64,000 nt of DNA, taken from assembly GCA_040830725.1 (NCBI GenBank), contig JBFOMG010000009.1, positions 62,001-126,000 on the forward strand, written 5' to 3'. A program made the translations under genes and the position numbers. This DNA is from JAWKWH01 sp040830725. Its GTDB lineage: Bacteria; Pseudomonadota; Alphaproteobacteria; Rhizobiales; Rhizobiaceae. The notes under the pieces were generated by a model, which saw nothing but the letters and a program-made list of their open reading frames with translations, searched no databases and was not told the DNA's origin. Positions 16,547 to 25,218 of the stretch are shown here, in pieces; positions within the stretch are counted from its first letter, which is position 1, and each line of letters opens with the position of its first letter.

Positions 16547-17371
16547 ATGGCTGACGTGGTGGCACTCGAAGCGGCTGAACAGGTTCCCTTTTCCGCAGAG
16601 CAGGATAAAGGCGTCCTGACAATCGGCTTTTCCGCTCCTCCCGCTCATCCCCTGTCGTCCAGTACAATTGGCCTATTGCGCGAAGAACTTGAGCGGGCGG
16701 CTGACGATGGTGGTGTCAAGGTGATCGTGCTCTCATCCTCAGGCAAGATTTTCTGCTCCGGGCATGATTTGAAGGAAATGCAGGCGCACCGCCGGGAAGA
16801 AGATGGCGGCAAGGCCTTTCTCGATCAGCTGTTTGATGATTGCTCGGAGCTGATGAAGGCGATTGTCAATCACCCCAATCCGGTGATTGCCGCCGTGGAC
16901 GGCATTGCAACGGCAGCGGGGTGCCAATTGGTGGCAAGCTGTGACCTGGCGATCGCCTCGGAGCGTGCACAGTTTTGCACACCGGGTGTCAATCTGGGCG
17001 GATTTTGTTCGACCCCCATGGTTGCGTTGTCGCGGAACCTTTCGCCCAAGCACGCCATGGAAATGTTACTGACCGGGGAAATGATCGACGCGCAGACCGC
17101 TCGCGACTTCGGCCTGGTCAACCGGGTTGTGCCGCCGGAATATCTCGATCAGGTTGTCAGGAAATACGCCGAAACCATCGCCAGCAAGTCGGCATCGGCA
17201 ATCGCGCTCGGCAAGCAGGCATTTTACCGGCAACTCGATATGCCGCTCGCCGAAGCCTATGCCTATTCTTCCAGGATCATGGTCGATGGCTTCATGACCA
17301 GGGATGCCGATGAAGGGGTTTCGGCGTTTTTCGACAAGCGGTCGCCCAAATGGGAGGGGGACGAAGACTGA
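16547..17371 (+). CDS. crotonase-family protein (ECHDC3-like), catalytic glutamates absent
   Basis: 274 aa enoyl-CoA hydratase-fold protein. GKIFCSGHDLKEMQAH and VDGIATAAGCQLVASCDLAIAS are the two oxyanion-hole regions. The position of the first hydratase Glu (GGGCE) is AGCQ, and the second (QPE) is CTPG, which is the pattern of the ECHDC3 subgroup whose reaction is unsettled. ATG 16547 follows AGGAAATTAAGG; an alternative ATG at 16526 has a poorer site. It is divergent from the other crotonase across the repeat element and followed 68 bp later by a VOC gene. Confidence 0.86.
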   Translation: MADVVALEAAEQVPFSAEQDKGVLTIGFSAPPAHPLSSSTIGLLREELERAADDGGVKVIVLSSSGKIFCSGHDLKEMQAHRREEDGGKAFLDQLFDDCSELMKAIVNHPNPVIAAVDGIATAAGCQLVASCDLAIASERAQFCTPGVNLGGFCSTPMVALSRNLSPKHAMEMLLTGEMIDAQTARDFGLVNRVVPPEYLDQVVRKYAETIASKSASAIALGKQAFYRQLDMPLAEAYAYSSRIMVDGFMTRDADEGVSAFFDKRSPKWEGDED

Positions 17372-17439
17372 CATTGCAGTTTGCTTGCAATGTCTTTTTC
17401 CCGGATGTATGTTCACATTTTGTTCTATTGGAGAATGAA

Positions 17440-17868
17440 ATGGAACTGGACCGCCGCATATCAATCGTCACCCTTGGTGTAGGTGATCTTGCGGCTGCCA
17501 CGGCCTTTTACGAGCGGTTGGGCTGGCGCAAGTCTCCTGCGAGCCAGGACACGGTGACCTTCATAAAGCTGAAGGGGACGGTGCTGGGTCTTTATTCACG
17601 CAAAGGGCTGGCGGAAGATGCCGGTGTCGAAGATTCCACTCCCGGGTTTTCCGGAACCGCTTTGGCGCACAATCTGGCCAGCGAGGCGGAAGTGGATGCG
17701 GCTTTCGAGTTTGCAGTTTCGTGTGGCGCCAAGCCGGTGAAGCAGCCAGAAAAAGTCTTCTGGGGTGGCTATTCCGGATATTTCGCGGATCCCGACGGTC
17801 ATCTTTGGGAGCTGGCCTACAATCCGTTCGCGCCACTCGATGAAGACGGACACATGACGCTGCCTTAG
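17440..17868 (+). CDS. VOC (glyoxalase/bleomycin-resistance fold) protein
   Basis: 142 aa with the two beta-alpha-beta-beta-beta units of the vicinal-oxygen-chelate fold: RRISIVTLGVGDLAAATAFYERLGW in the first and GYFADPDGHLWELAYNPF in the second, where His and Glu are the usual metal ligands. Function is unassigned; the family includes lyases, dioxygenases and drug-binding proteins. ATG 17440 follows GGAG by seven bases. Confidence 0.85.
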   Translation: MELDRRISIVTLGVGDLAAATAFYERLGWRKSPASQDTVTFIKLKGTVLGLYSRKGLAEDAGVEDSTPGFSGTALAHNLASEAEVDAAFEFAVSCGAKPVKQPEKVFWGGYSGYFADPDGHLWELAYNPFAPLDEDGHMTLP

Positions 17869-17911
17869 GGCTGCGCCATGGCGACGTCTCAAAATCAGCC
17901 TGAATTCGCCT

Positions 17912-18217
17912 TTACCGGCCGACGCTCGAACGGTCGATACAGCGATAAACGACACAGCGATCGGTATCAGCGGCTGGAATTGACGCAGCGACCGGATATT
18001 TCTCGGTATCGCAGAATGCACCGTTGCGCACGTAGCGGTCAAACAGGGTCAGACCAGGATTCCTGCGTGACTGATAGCGCATGATTGCTGCCCCTTCGGC
18101 TTCGATAATGGCGTGAATTGAATCACAACTCAAAGACTGTGAATTGTGCCGGGAAATGGCGTGTGAAGCAGTGGAAGTAAGGGTGATTACACACATTGTG
18201 ACAAGCAGTTTGCGCAT
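17912..18217 (-). CDS. small secreted cysteine-containing protein
   Basis: 101 aa with a signal peptide (MRKLLVTMCVITLTSTASHA). The mature part carries four Cys (LSCDS, AFCDT, DRCVVYRC) that could form two disulfides in the periplasm. EGAAIMRYQSRRNPGLTLFDRYV is the most conserved-looking core, and I recall similar short proteins in other rhizobia, all of unknown function. GAGAG precedes ATG 18217. Confidence 0.7.
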   Translation of the reverse strand: MRKLLVTMCVITLTSTASHAISRHNSQSLSCDSIHAIIEAEGAAIMRYQSRRNPGLTLFDRYVRNGAFCDTEKYPVAASIPAADTDRCVVYRCIDRSSVGR

Positions 18218-18512
18218 CGCAGTTTTCTCTCGGTTTCAATTCAAAAACAGATGTGTCAGCGGATGAAACCGGCAAGGAGATCGTCATTCACAATTGCGCG
18301 ATATCCAGATTACCTCTTTTGCCTTCACCTGCGCTAAATCTTGTCGTCCATGTTGGGTGCATCGCGTCAATGAAGCAGGGCAACAAATGCGAGTCGTGGC
18401 CGCACAAGTGATTTGCGCATCGGTTCCGGCTCTTTTTTGTGGAACTTCGACCTGACTGTGATAGGTCAACGGAAGATCAACCGCAAAAATTCCCAAACCA
18501 TATCAGCAGGCA

Positions 18513-19034
18513 ATGAACCACGACACCTATGAGGATGAATACATCCTTGGCATCCTGAACACGGTTCGGTCGATCGCGATTTTGGGCGCGTCGGCGAACA
18601 TTGTTCGCCCATCATTCTTCGTCGCCAAATATCTCGACGACAAGGGTTACGCTGTTTTCCCGGTTAATCCCGGGCAGGCCGGAAAGCAGATCGCCGGGCA
18701 ACTGGTTTACGCTTCGCTGGCAGATATCCCCGCCGCCATCGACATGGTGGATATTTTCCGGCCGTCTGAGGCGATACCTGGAGTTGCCGAGCAGATCCTG
18801 AAACTGGATCCGCTTCCAAAGGTCGCCTGGATGCAGCTTACCATTCGCAACGACGCAGCAGCCCGGCAGCTGGAAGCGGCAGGCATCAAAGTGGTGATGA
18901 ACCGCTGCCCGAAGATTGAATATGCACGCCTTGCAGGTGAGATTACCTGGAGCGGTGTAAATTCCAGCGTCATTTCATCGAAGAAACCCAAGCTGAAGCA
19001 GGGGTTTGGGAATTTTGGCATCGGGCGCAACTGA
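18513..19034 (+). CDS. CoA-binding (YccU-like) protein
   Basis: 173 aa with a Rossmann CoA-binding domain: SIAILGASANIVRPSFFVAKYL is the nucleotide loop, GYAVFPVNPGQAGKQIAGQ follows, and VVMNRCPKIEY is the conserved C-terminal motif. The reaction is unknown. Homologues often lie just upstream of the O-acetylhomoserine sulfhydrylase gene in rhizobia, as here except for the LysE gene in between, which hints at a link to sulfur amino-acid metabolism. Confidence 0.88.
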   Translation: MNHDTYEDEYILGILNTVRSIAILGASANIVRPSFFVAKYLDDKGYAVFPVNPGQAGKQIAGQLVYASLADIPAAIDMVDIFRPSEAIPGVAEQILKLDPLPKVAWMQLTIRNDAAARQLEAAGIKVVMNRCPKIEYARLAGEITWSGVNSSVISSKKPKLKQGFGNFGIGRN

Positions 19035-19042
19035 TTTGAACA

Positions 19043-19645
19043 ATGCTGGTTTTCGCTACCGCAGTATTTTTCCTGATCATCACCCCGGGGCCGGGTGTTC
19101 TTTCCGCAGCTGGCGTGGGAGCCTCCTACGGATACCGGCCCGGTTTGATTTACATCGCAGGTTTGCTGGTCGGTAACAATATGGTCGCCCTATCGGTCAT
19201 TCTGGGATTGGCCGGTGTCCTGGAGGTCTTCCCTCCGTTGCGAACTTTCTTGTTTGTCGCTTCGGCGTGCTTCCTGCTTTATCTGGCGGCAAAAATTGCT
19301 TTTGCGGGCACAAAAATCGGTTTCATTCATCCCGAGCGGGCACCGGGAATTCCCGGTGGAATTGCGCTTCAGGCGGTCAATCCGAAAGCGTATGTCGTCA
19401 ACACGGCGCTGTTTTCAGGTTTTCCGTTCATGGCTGGCGCGCCGTGGGCCGAAGCGGCGGTCAAGCTAATGATATTCAACGTCATATGGCTACCAATTCA
19501 CCTGCTTTGGCTTGCTGCCGGAGTCGGTCTCAACCGGCTTGATTTGTCCGATAATGCGCGATTTGCCGTGAACGCGGGAATGGCCGTGGCGATGCTTCTG
19601 GTCGTTGGTCTGGCAGCGTTCGCGAAGGTTCTTGGGTCGCAGTAG
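19043..19645 (+). CDS. LysE/RhtB-family amino-acid exporter
   Basis: 200 aa with about six membrane helices. FFLIITPGPGVLSAAGVGASYGYRPGL is the family signature, and LQAVNPKAYVVNTALFSGF is the second conserved segment. It probably exports an amino acid or homoserine derivative. The ATG is eight bases past the CoA-binding stop, with a weak ribosome binding site, so translation may be coupled. Placement just before metY suggests an exported sulfur amino acid or homoserine lactone, but this is inference. Confidence 0.87.
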   Translation: MLVFATAVFFLIITPGPGVLSAAGVGASYGYRPGLIYIAGLLVGNNMVALSVILGLAGVLEVFPPLRTFLFVASACFLLYLAAKIAFAGTKIGFIHPERAPGIPGGIALQAVNPKAYVVNTALFSGFPFMAGAPWAEAAVKLMIFNVIWLPIHLLWLAAGVGLNRLDLSDNARFAVNAGMAVAMLLVVGLAAFAKVLGSQ

Positions 19646-19897
19646 AAAAACCGGCTTGGCATATGAGTAACCGCGCAAATACGCCGCGCCGGATTGCCTG
19701 AGCGGACGAAACCACCGCTGCCGGTACATCCGCGGTCAACAGCGGCTCATCCACGTGTGTTGTAATCCGCGATTGTTTCAAACAGATGACACCGGTCTTG
19801 GCACGCATCGGCGGACCGCATGAAGGTTTTGACCTTTCAGCCACACTGGGTGATAAGTCGTTTTGTTGGTTTGAAAATTTGTGAAGGAGAGGGATCC

Positions 19898-21184
19898 ATG
19901 TCCCAGCGTACCCCCGGGTTTGATACACTTGCCATTCACGCCGGCGCCAAGCCGGATCCGGCAACGGGCGCTCGCGCCACGCCGATCTATCAAACAACCT
20001 CATTTGTTTTTGATGATGCCGATCACGCCGCGTCACTGTTCGGGCTGCAGGCGTTTGGCAACATCTATACCCGCATCATGAACCCAACGCAGGCGGTTCT
20101 CGAAGAACGACTAGCTGCGCTGGAGGGAGGTACAGCCGCACTCGCGGTCGCCTCCGGACATGCCGCACAGCTCATCGTGTTCCACACGATCATGCGGTCT
20201 GGTGAGAACTTCATCGCCGCCAGAAAGCTCTATGGTGGATCGATCAACCAGTTCGGCCATGCGTTCAAGAATTTCGGCTGGGAAGTACGCTGGGCGGACC
20301 CGGACGAAATTTCGTCATTCGAGGCGCAAATTGACGACAAGACACAGGCAATCTTTTGCGAGAGCCTTGCCAACCCCGGAGGCGAGTTTGTCGATCTGGA
20401 AGCAATTGCGAACATCGCCCGCAAACACGAAATACCGCTCATTGTCGACAATACGATGGCAAGCCCCTATCTCGTCCGGCCGATCGAGCACGGTGCCGAT
20501 ATCGTGGTCCATTCTCTGACCAAATTCATTGGTGGTCATGGCAATTCGATGGGTGGCGTCATTGTCGACGGCGGTACGTTCGATTGGTCGAAGTCCGAAA
20601 AATATCCGATGCTGTCGCAGCCGCGCGACGAATATGGCGGTATCGTGCTGCACGAGACGTTTGGCAACTTCGCCTTCGCCATTGCGTGCCGGGTGCTGGG
20701 TCTGCGCGACTTCGGTCCGGCGATTTCACCCTTCAATGCATTTCAGATTGCTACCGGCTGCGAAACGCTGCCTCTGCGTATGCAGCGCCATTGTGACAAT
20801 GCGTTGAAGGTGGCCGACTGGCTTGCGAAACAGCCGGAAGTCGCCTGGGTATCGTACCCCGGCCTGCCCAGTGACAAAAACAACGCAATGATGAAAAAAT
20901 ACTCGCCCAATGGTGCTGGCGCCGTTTTCACCTTCGGCCTGAAGGGTGGGCACGAAGCCGGTATCAAATTCGTGGAGGGGCTGGATATGCTCTCGCACCT
21001 GGCGAATATCGGCGACACCAAGTCTCTGGTTATTCACCCGGCTTCGACGACCCACAGGCAACTTTCCGATGAACAGAAAGTCGCCGCAGGTGCAGGACCT
21101 GATACGGTGAGGCTCTCCATCGGCATTGAAAATGCCGAGGACATCATCGCCGACATCGCCCAGGCGCTGAAAAAAGCGGCTTGA
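19898..21184 (+). CDS. metY: O-acetylhomoserine aminocarboxypropyltransferase (sulfhydrylase)
   Basis: 428 aa Cys/Met-metabolism PLP enzyme. GFDTLAIHAGAKPDPATGARATPIYQTTSFVF is typical of MetY (shown in parts: TLAIHAG; PIYQTTSF). HSLTKFIGGHG carries the PLP Lys209. The length fits MetY (about 430) rather than MetB/MetC/MetZ (about 390). It makes homocysteine from O-acetylhomoserine and sulfide. ATG 19898 follows GAAGGAGAGG. The 252-bp upstream gap probably holds its own promoter; I could not fold it into a SAM-II riboswitch. Confidence 0.95.
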   Translation: MSQRTPGFDTLAIHAGAKPDPATGARATPIYQTTSFVFDDADHAASLFGLQAFGNIYTRIMNPTQAVLEERLAALEGGTAALAVASGHAAQLIVFHTIMRSGENFIAARKLYGGSINQFGHAFKNFGWEVRWADPDEISSFEAQIDDKTQAIFCESLANPGGEFVDLEAIANIARKHEIPLIVDNTMASPYLVRPIEHGADIVVHSLTKFIGGHGNSMGGVIVDGGTFDWSKSEKYPMLSQPRDEYGGIVLHETFGNFAFAIACRVLGLRDFGPAISPFNAFQIATGCETLPLRMQRHCDNALKVADWLAKQPEVAWVSYPGLPSDKNNAMMKKYSPNGAGAVFTFGLKGGHEAGIKFVEGLDMLSHLANIGDTKSLVIHPASTTHRQLSDEQKVAAGAGPDTVRLSIGIENAEDIIADIAQALKKAA

Positions 21185-21303
21185 TTGACGGCCGATCCAT
21201 TGCGATCCGGGGACGTTCAGCCCCCGGAGACCGCTTGATGCCGAACTGTGCCGTGTTTCGAGTTTCGTAAGGTTTGAGCTTTGGAAATCCGGTTTTCGGA
21301 TTT

Positions 21304-22641
21304 TCACCACCGCACAAATAATTGTTCCAGCCCATGGAAATGGTAGCTGTCGCTGTATTTTGGCGCCTTGACCAGTTCCAATTCCGGCAAGCGTACAAAC
21401 AGGACTTTCAGGGACGCCTGCAATTCAAGCCGGGCCAGCGGTGCGCCAATACAGAAATGAAGGCCGGCGCCAAATGAAACGTTCTTCTGGTCTCCGCGGT
21501 CCGGATTGAATTTGGCGCAATCGGCAAAGGCTCTCGGGTCCCGGTTGGCGGCTCCCAATAACAGGCCAACCTGCTGGCCCGGTTCCAGAATCAGACCGGG
21601 TGCAATTTCCGAATGCTCATAGGCGTAGCGTGTGAACATGTGCAATGGCGCATCGATCCGCAGACATTCCTCAATTGTGCGTGCCGTTGAGGCAGAATCG
21701 TCGAAGAAACGTCGCGGGTCACCACCCTGCGCCAGAATGGTTCGTATCGCATTCCCGGTTTGATGCACGGTCGCTTCGTGACCGGCGTTTAATAGCAAGA
21801 TGGCTGACGATATCAGCTCTTCGTCGGAAAGTTTCTCGCCTTGGTCACGCGCGGCAATCAGCACGCTCAACAGGTCGTCACCGGGCTGTTGGCGGCGCTC
21901 GGCAACCTTGTCGGTCAGGTATGCGGTGAACTGTTTTGCCGCATCGTTGGCTTCCAATTCGGTGTTGTGGTCGTGGCTTGGCGTATACATTTTCACCATC
22001 GCGTGTGACCATTTCAAAAGCTGCGCTCCATCCTCATTGGGCAATCCCATCATCGATGTGATGATGGTGATGGGAACCGGCGTTGCGAATGCGGGCAACA
22101 AATCGACGCTTCCTGCCGGCTGAAATGCATCGATAAGTTCGTTTGCCAACAACTCGATTTGCGGCCGCAAGCGTTCGATTTGGCGGGATACGAAAGCCCG
22201 GTTGACGAGGCTGCGCAGTCTTGTGTGGGTGGGTGGTTCCAGCTCCAGCATCGAATGCGCTTCTACACGGTCGAATTCGCGCAGATGGACCCTATTTCCT
22301 GTCTCTTGCTTTGCTTCATCGGGCCGTTCGCGCCCCAGGCGCCGGTCGCGGAGCGCATTGTTCACATCGTTGAAACCGGCGAGGCACCAAAACCCGAACT
22401 CGCGCCAGTAGAAGGCCGGTGCGGCTTCATGAAGAAAGGCGTACGCCCGGTATGGGTCCTGTACGAATTCAGTATTTCGAGGATCGATTGAAACCAACTT
22501 TCCGGCCGGGTCGAATTCCAGATAATCAGGTTTCAAGAATTCCGTCTCCCAGTGAAATCTGCGCCATCTCTCGCTCGGGTTATCCAAGCCGGTGATCTTC
22601 GATGGCTCATGCAGCCCAAACTGACATATTTCGCTCTGCAA
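21304..22641 (-). CDS. cytochrome P450
   Basis: 445 aa soluble bacterial P450. The heme loop FGAGLHFCIGAPLAR contains the thiolate Cys397. The I-helix motif LLNAGHEATV has Glu in the acid position, the K-helix ExxR is in EECLRIDAP, and THTRLRSLVNRAF is the C-helix. Substrate is unknown. The open frame begins at a TTG without a clear ribosome binding site, so the exact start is uncertain; the core begins around PDYLEFDP. No ferredoxin or ferredoxin reductase gene is adjacent, so electrons must come from elsewhere. Confidence 0.9.
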   Translation of the reverse strand: MQSEICQFGLHEPSKITGLDNPSERWRRFHWETEFLKPDYLEFDPAGKLVSIDPRNTEFVQDPYRAYAFLHEAAPAFYWREFGFWCLAGFNDVNNALRDRRLGRERPDEAKQETGNRVHLREFDRVEAHSMLELEPPTHTRLRSLVNRAFVSRQIERLRPQIELLANELIDAFQPAGSVDLLPAFATPVPITIITSMMGLPNEDGAQLLKWSHAMVKMYTPSHDHNTELEANDAAKQFTAYLTDKVAERRQQPGDDLLSVLIAARDQGEKLSDEELISSAILLLNAGHEATVHQTGNAIRTILAQGGDPRRFFDDSASTARTIEECLRIDAPLHMFTRYAYEHSEIAPGLILEPGQQVGLLLGAANRDPRAFADCAKFNPDRGDQKNVSFGAGLHFCIGAPLARLELQASLKVLFVRLPELELVKAPKYSDSYHFHGLEQLFVRW

Positions 22642-22715
22642 CAGCGGGAAAATGAAGTAAACCCGTTAAGCGATTTCGATGATTCGTCCGGCGGTAACCC
22701 TGCGGGCACTATGCT

Positions 22716-22744
22716 CTTGCGGCCGGCGGGATAGTCACCATATG
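22716..22744 (+). promoter_or_regulatory. possible RpoH (sigma-32)-type promoter of clpP
   Basis: CTTGCGG (22716-22722) and CACCATATG (22736-22744) resemble the heat-shock -35 (CTTGAAA) and -10 (CCCCATNT) with a 13-base spacer. They lie 55 bp before the clpP start. clpP is commonly under RpoH control in alphaproteobacteria. Confidence 0.4.
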
Positions 22745-22798
22745 TAACCGCCCGGATGCGACCATCCAAAATATCTCCGGTACTGCGAAGGAATATCC

Positions 22799-23434
22799 AT
22801 GAAAGATCCAATTGAGACAGCCATGAACCTGGTCCCGATGGTTGTCGAACAGACAAACCGGGGCGAGCGTGCCTATGACATTTTCTCCAGGCTGCTCAAG
22901 GAACGTATCATCTTCATCACCGGACCGATTGAGGATGGCATGTCGACGCTGGTTTGCGCGCAGTTGCTGTTTCTTGAAGCGGACAATCCGAAGAAAGAAA
23001 TCGCGCTTTACATCAATTCGCCCGGTGGTGTCGTAACCAGCGGCATGGCGATTTACGACACGATGCAGTTTATCAAACCGCCAGTTTCAACACTTTGTAT
23101 CGGGCAGGCCGCTTCAATGGGATCGCTATTGTTGTGTGCGGGTGAGAAGGATTTGCGGTTCGCCACACCGAATGCTCGCGTCATGGTGCATCAGCCATCC
23201 GGCGGATTCCAAGGGCAGGCTTCGGATATTGAGCGCCATGCCCAAGATATCATCAAAATGAAGAAGCGGCTGAACGAGACCTATGTCAAGCACACGGGTC
23301 AGGACTATGAAACGATTGAGACAACGCTTGATCGCGACCATTTCATGACTGCCGACGAATCGCTGGAATTTGGCCTGATTGACAAAGTCATCACATCACG
23401 CGAAGCCTTGGAGGGGGCACAAGGCGAAGAGTAA
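22799..23434 (+). CDS. clpP: ATP-dependent Clp protease proteolytic subunit
   Basis: 211 aa with the catalytic triad Ser106 (IGQAASMGSLL), His131 (VMVHQPSGG) and Asp180 (TLDRDHF). DPIETAMNLVPMVVEQTNRGERAYDIFSRLL is the typical alphaproteobacterial N terminus (read here as LVPMVVEQT and GERAYDIFSRLL). It forms the tetradecameric peptidase chamber served by ClpX, which is the next gene, and by ClpA elsewhere. CtrA degradation at the cell-cycle transition depends on ClpXP in relatives. Upstream CGAAGGA provides the ribosome binding site. Confidence 0.98.
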   Translation: MKDPIETAMNLVPMVVEQTNRGERAYDIFSRLLKERIIFITGPIEDGMSTLVCAQLLFLEADNPKKEIALYINSPGGVVTSGMAIYDTMQFIKPPVSTLCIGQAASMGSLLLCAGEKDLRFATPNARVMVHQPSGGFQGQASDIERHAQDIIKMKKRLNETYVKHTGQDYETIETTLDRDHFMTADESLEFGLIDKVITSREALEGAQGEE

Positions 23435-23626
23435 ATCGCAATCGCCGAAATTTAGAGACTTGTGAGGCAATATGGCAACATTGCTTTTACCAGGTTGAAG
23501 AATGGCGAGATTGCGTTAATCCTATGTTGAGTTTCAGTGGCTTAGCATCATCGAATCATTGGCAAACTGACGCGTCACGGCTACAAAACAGTTTCGGACG
23601 TTAACGATCAGATTTGCTTGTGGCGG

Positions 23627-23655
23627 TTGGCACGAAGCACATAGCGCCATAATGT
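23627..23655 (+). promoter_or_regulatory. probable sigma-70 promoter of clpX
   Basis: TTGGCA (23627-23632), a 17-base spacer and TAATGT (23650-23655) lie 63 bp before clpX ATG, in the 283-bp gap after clpP. This implies clpX can be transcribed separately from clpP. Confidence 0.55.
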
Positions 23656-23717
23656 AAAATATTGATGCCGGGCGAAATGCTTCGCGATTGGGGCGGTGTA
23701 AAGAGGACGTAAGCTAG

Positions 23718-24995
23718 ATGAGCAAGGTAAGCAGCGGCGGTGGTGGCGACAGCAAAAACACCCTTTATTGCTCGTTTTGCGGCAAGAGCCAGCATGAGGT
23801 TCGCAAGCTGATTGCCGGTCCGACCGTGTTCATTTGCGATGAATGCGTCGAACTGTGCATGGACATCATCCGCGAAGAAAACAAGACTTCGATGGTGAAG
23901 TCGCGCGAGGGCGTTCCAACCCCGCAGGAAATTCTCGAAGTTCTGGATGATTACGTCATCGGCCAGGCACACGCCAAACGCGTCTTGTCGGTGGCTGTTC
24001 ACAATCACTACAAGCGCCTGGCACATGCGTCAAAGAACAATGACGTCGAACTTGCCAAATCCAACATTCTGCTTATCGGACCAACAGGCTGTGGCAAGAC
24101 GCTGCTGGCGCAGACACTTGCCCGGATTATTGACGTCCCGTTCACCATGGCCGACGCCACGACGCTGACGGAAGCGGGTTACGTCGGCGAGGATGTCGAA
24201 AACATCATTTTGAAGCTGCTGCAGTCGGCCGACTACAACGTCGAACGCGCGCAGCGCGGCATAGTCTATATTGACGAGATCGACAAAATTTCCCGCAAGT
24301 CGGACAATCCGTCGATCACCCGCGATGTTTCGGGTGAAGGTGTCCAGCAGGCGTTGTTGAAGATCATGGAAGGCACGGTCGCCTCGGTTCCGCCGCAAGG
24401 CGGGCGCAAACATCCGCAGCAGGAATTCCTGCAGGTTGATACGGCTAATATCCTGTTCATCAGCGGCGGCGCGTTTGCCGGGCTGGACAAGATCATCTCC
24501 GATCGCGGGCGAAGCACCTCAATCGGTTTTGGCGCCCAGGTTGCTTCACCGGAAGACCGCAAGACCGGTGAACTGTTCCGTCAGGTTGAGCCGGAAGATT
24601 TGCTGAAATTCGGCTTGATCCCGGAGTTTGTGGGCCGCTTGCCGGTTTTGGCGACTCTTGAAGACCTTGACGAGGAAGCGCTGATCCAAATCCTCAGCGA
24701 GCCGAAAAATGCATTGGTGAAGCAGTATCAGCGCCTGTTTGAGATGGAAAATGTCGAATTGACATTCCATGACGGTGCGCTGCTGGCGATTGCCAAGAAG
24801 GCGATCGAACGAAAAACCGGCGCGCGCGGCTTGCGATCGATCATGGAAACGATCCTGCTCGACACGATGTTTGAACTGCCTGCGCTTGAAGGTGTGCAAG
24901 AAGTCGTGATTTCCGACGAAGTTGTGGAAGGTAATGCACGGCCGCTCTACATCTACGCCGAACGCGATGACAAGAAGGGTGCGGAAAGCGCCTGA
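23718..24995 (+). CDS. clpX: ATP-dependent Clp protease ATPase subunit
   Basis: 425 aa, full length. The N-terminal C4 zinc finger (CSFCGKS ... FICDECVELC) binds substrates and adaptors. The AAA+ domain has Walker A GPTGCGKT, Walker B IVYIDEIDKI, and the pore loop GYVG. The IGF loop that docks ClpP is visible as STSIGFGAQV. It unfolds substrates and feeds them to ClpP. Confidence 0.99.
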   Translation: MSKVSSGGGGDSKNTLYCSFCGKSQHEVRKLIAGPTVFICDECVELCMDIIREENKTSMVKSREGVPTPQEILEVLDDYVIGQAHAKRVLSVAVHNHYKRLAHASKNNDVELAKSNILLIGPTGCGKTLLAQTLARIIDVPFTMADATTLTEAGYVGEDVENIILKLLQSADYNVERAQRGIVYIDEIDKISRKSDNPSITRDVSGEGVQQALLKIMEGTVASVPPQGGRKHPQQEFLQVDTANILFISGGAFAGLDKIISDRGRSTSIGFGAQVASPEDRKTGELFRQVEPEDLLKFGLIPEFVGRLPVLATLEDLDEEALIQILSEPKNALVKQYQRLFEMENVELTFHDGALLAIAKKAIERKTGARGLRSIMETILLDTMFELPALEGVQEVVISDEVVEGNARPLYIYAERDDKKGAESA

Positions 24996-25057
24996 CGGGT
25001 GAGTCCCCGAATTCTGTTCAGCGTACCGATCTGAGCAATTTATTTGTCGAATTGGCT

Positions 25058-25087
25058 CTTGATCTTTCGTGCCGGTAACGCCACGTA
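25058..25087 (+). promoter_or_regulatory. possible RpoH-type promoter upstream of lon
   Basis: CTTGATC (25058-25064), 14 bases, then CGCCACGTA (25079-25087) partly match the alphaproteobacterial heat-shock consensus. It lies about 130 bp before lon. The -10 match is only moderate. Confidence 0.3.
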
Positions 25088-25218
25088 GCGGTCTTGGGCA
25101 CAATTCCCGATCGTGCTGGACAATTGCCGTAATTGCGGCGTAGGCGACAGGATGTGTTCGCGTTATCATCGGATTCGCAGTTGGCTTGATCAAGCAACTG
25201 CTACTGAAAGGCAAATTT

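Noticed and set aside
18218..18512. Possible 70-aa gene on the minus strand (18284-18496)
   Set aside because: No ribosome binding site, no recognisable motif; the 295-bp gap otherwise shows only an imperfect GACCT/AGGTC dyad near 18450.
19650..19897. SAM-II riboswitch upstream of metY
   Set aside because: CAGCCACACTGGGTGATAAGTCG looks vaguely similar, but the conserved GCUAAA-type core and the matching 5' stem could not be found. A covariance-model search (Rfam SAM-II) would decide.
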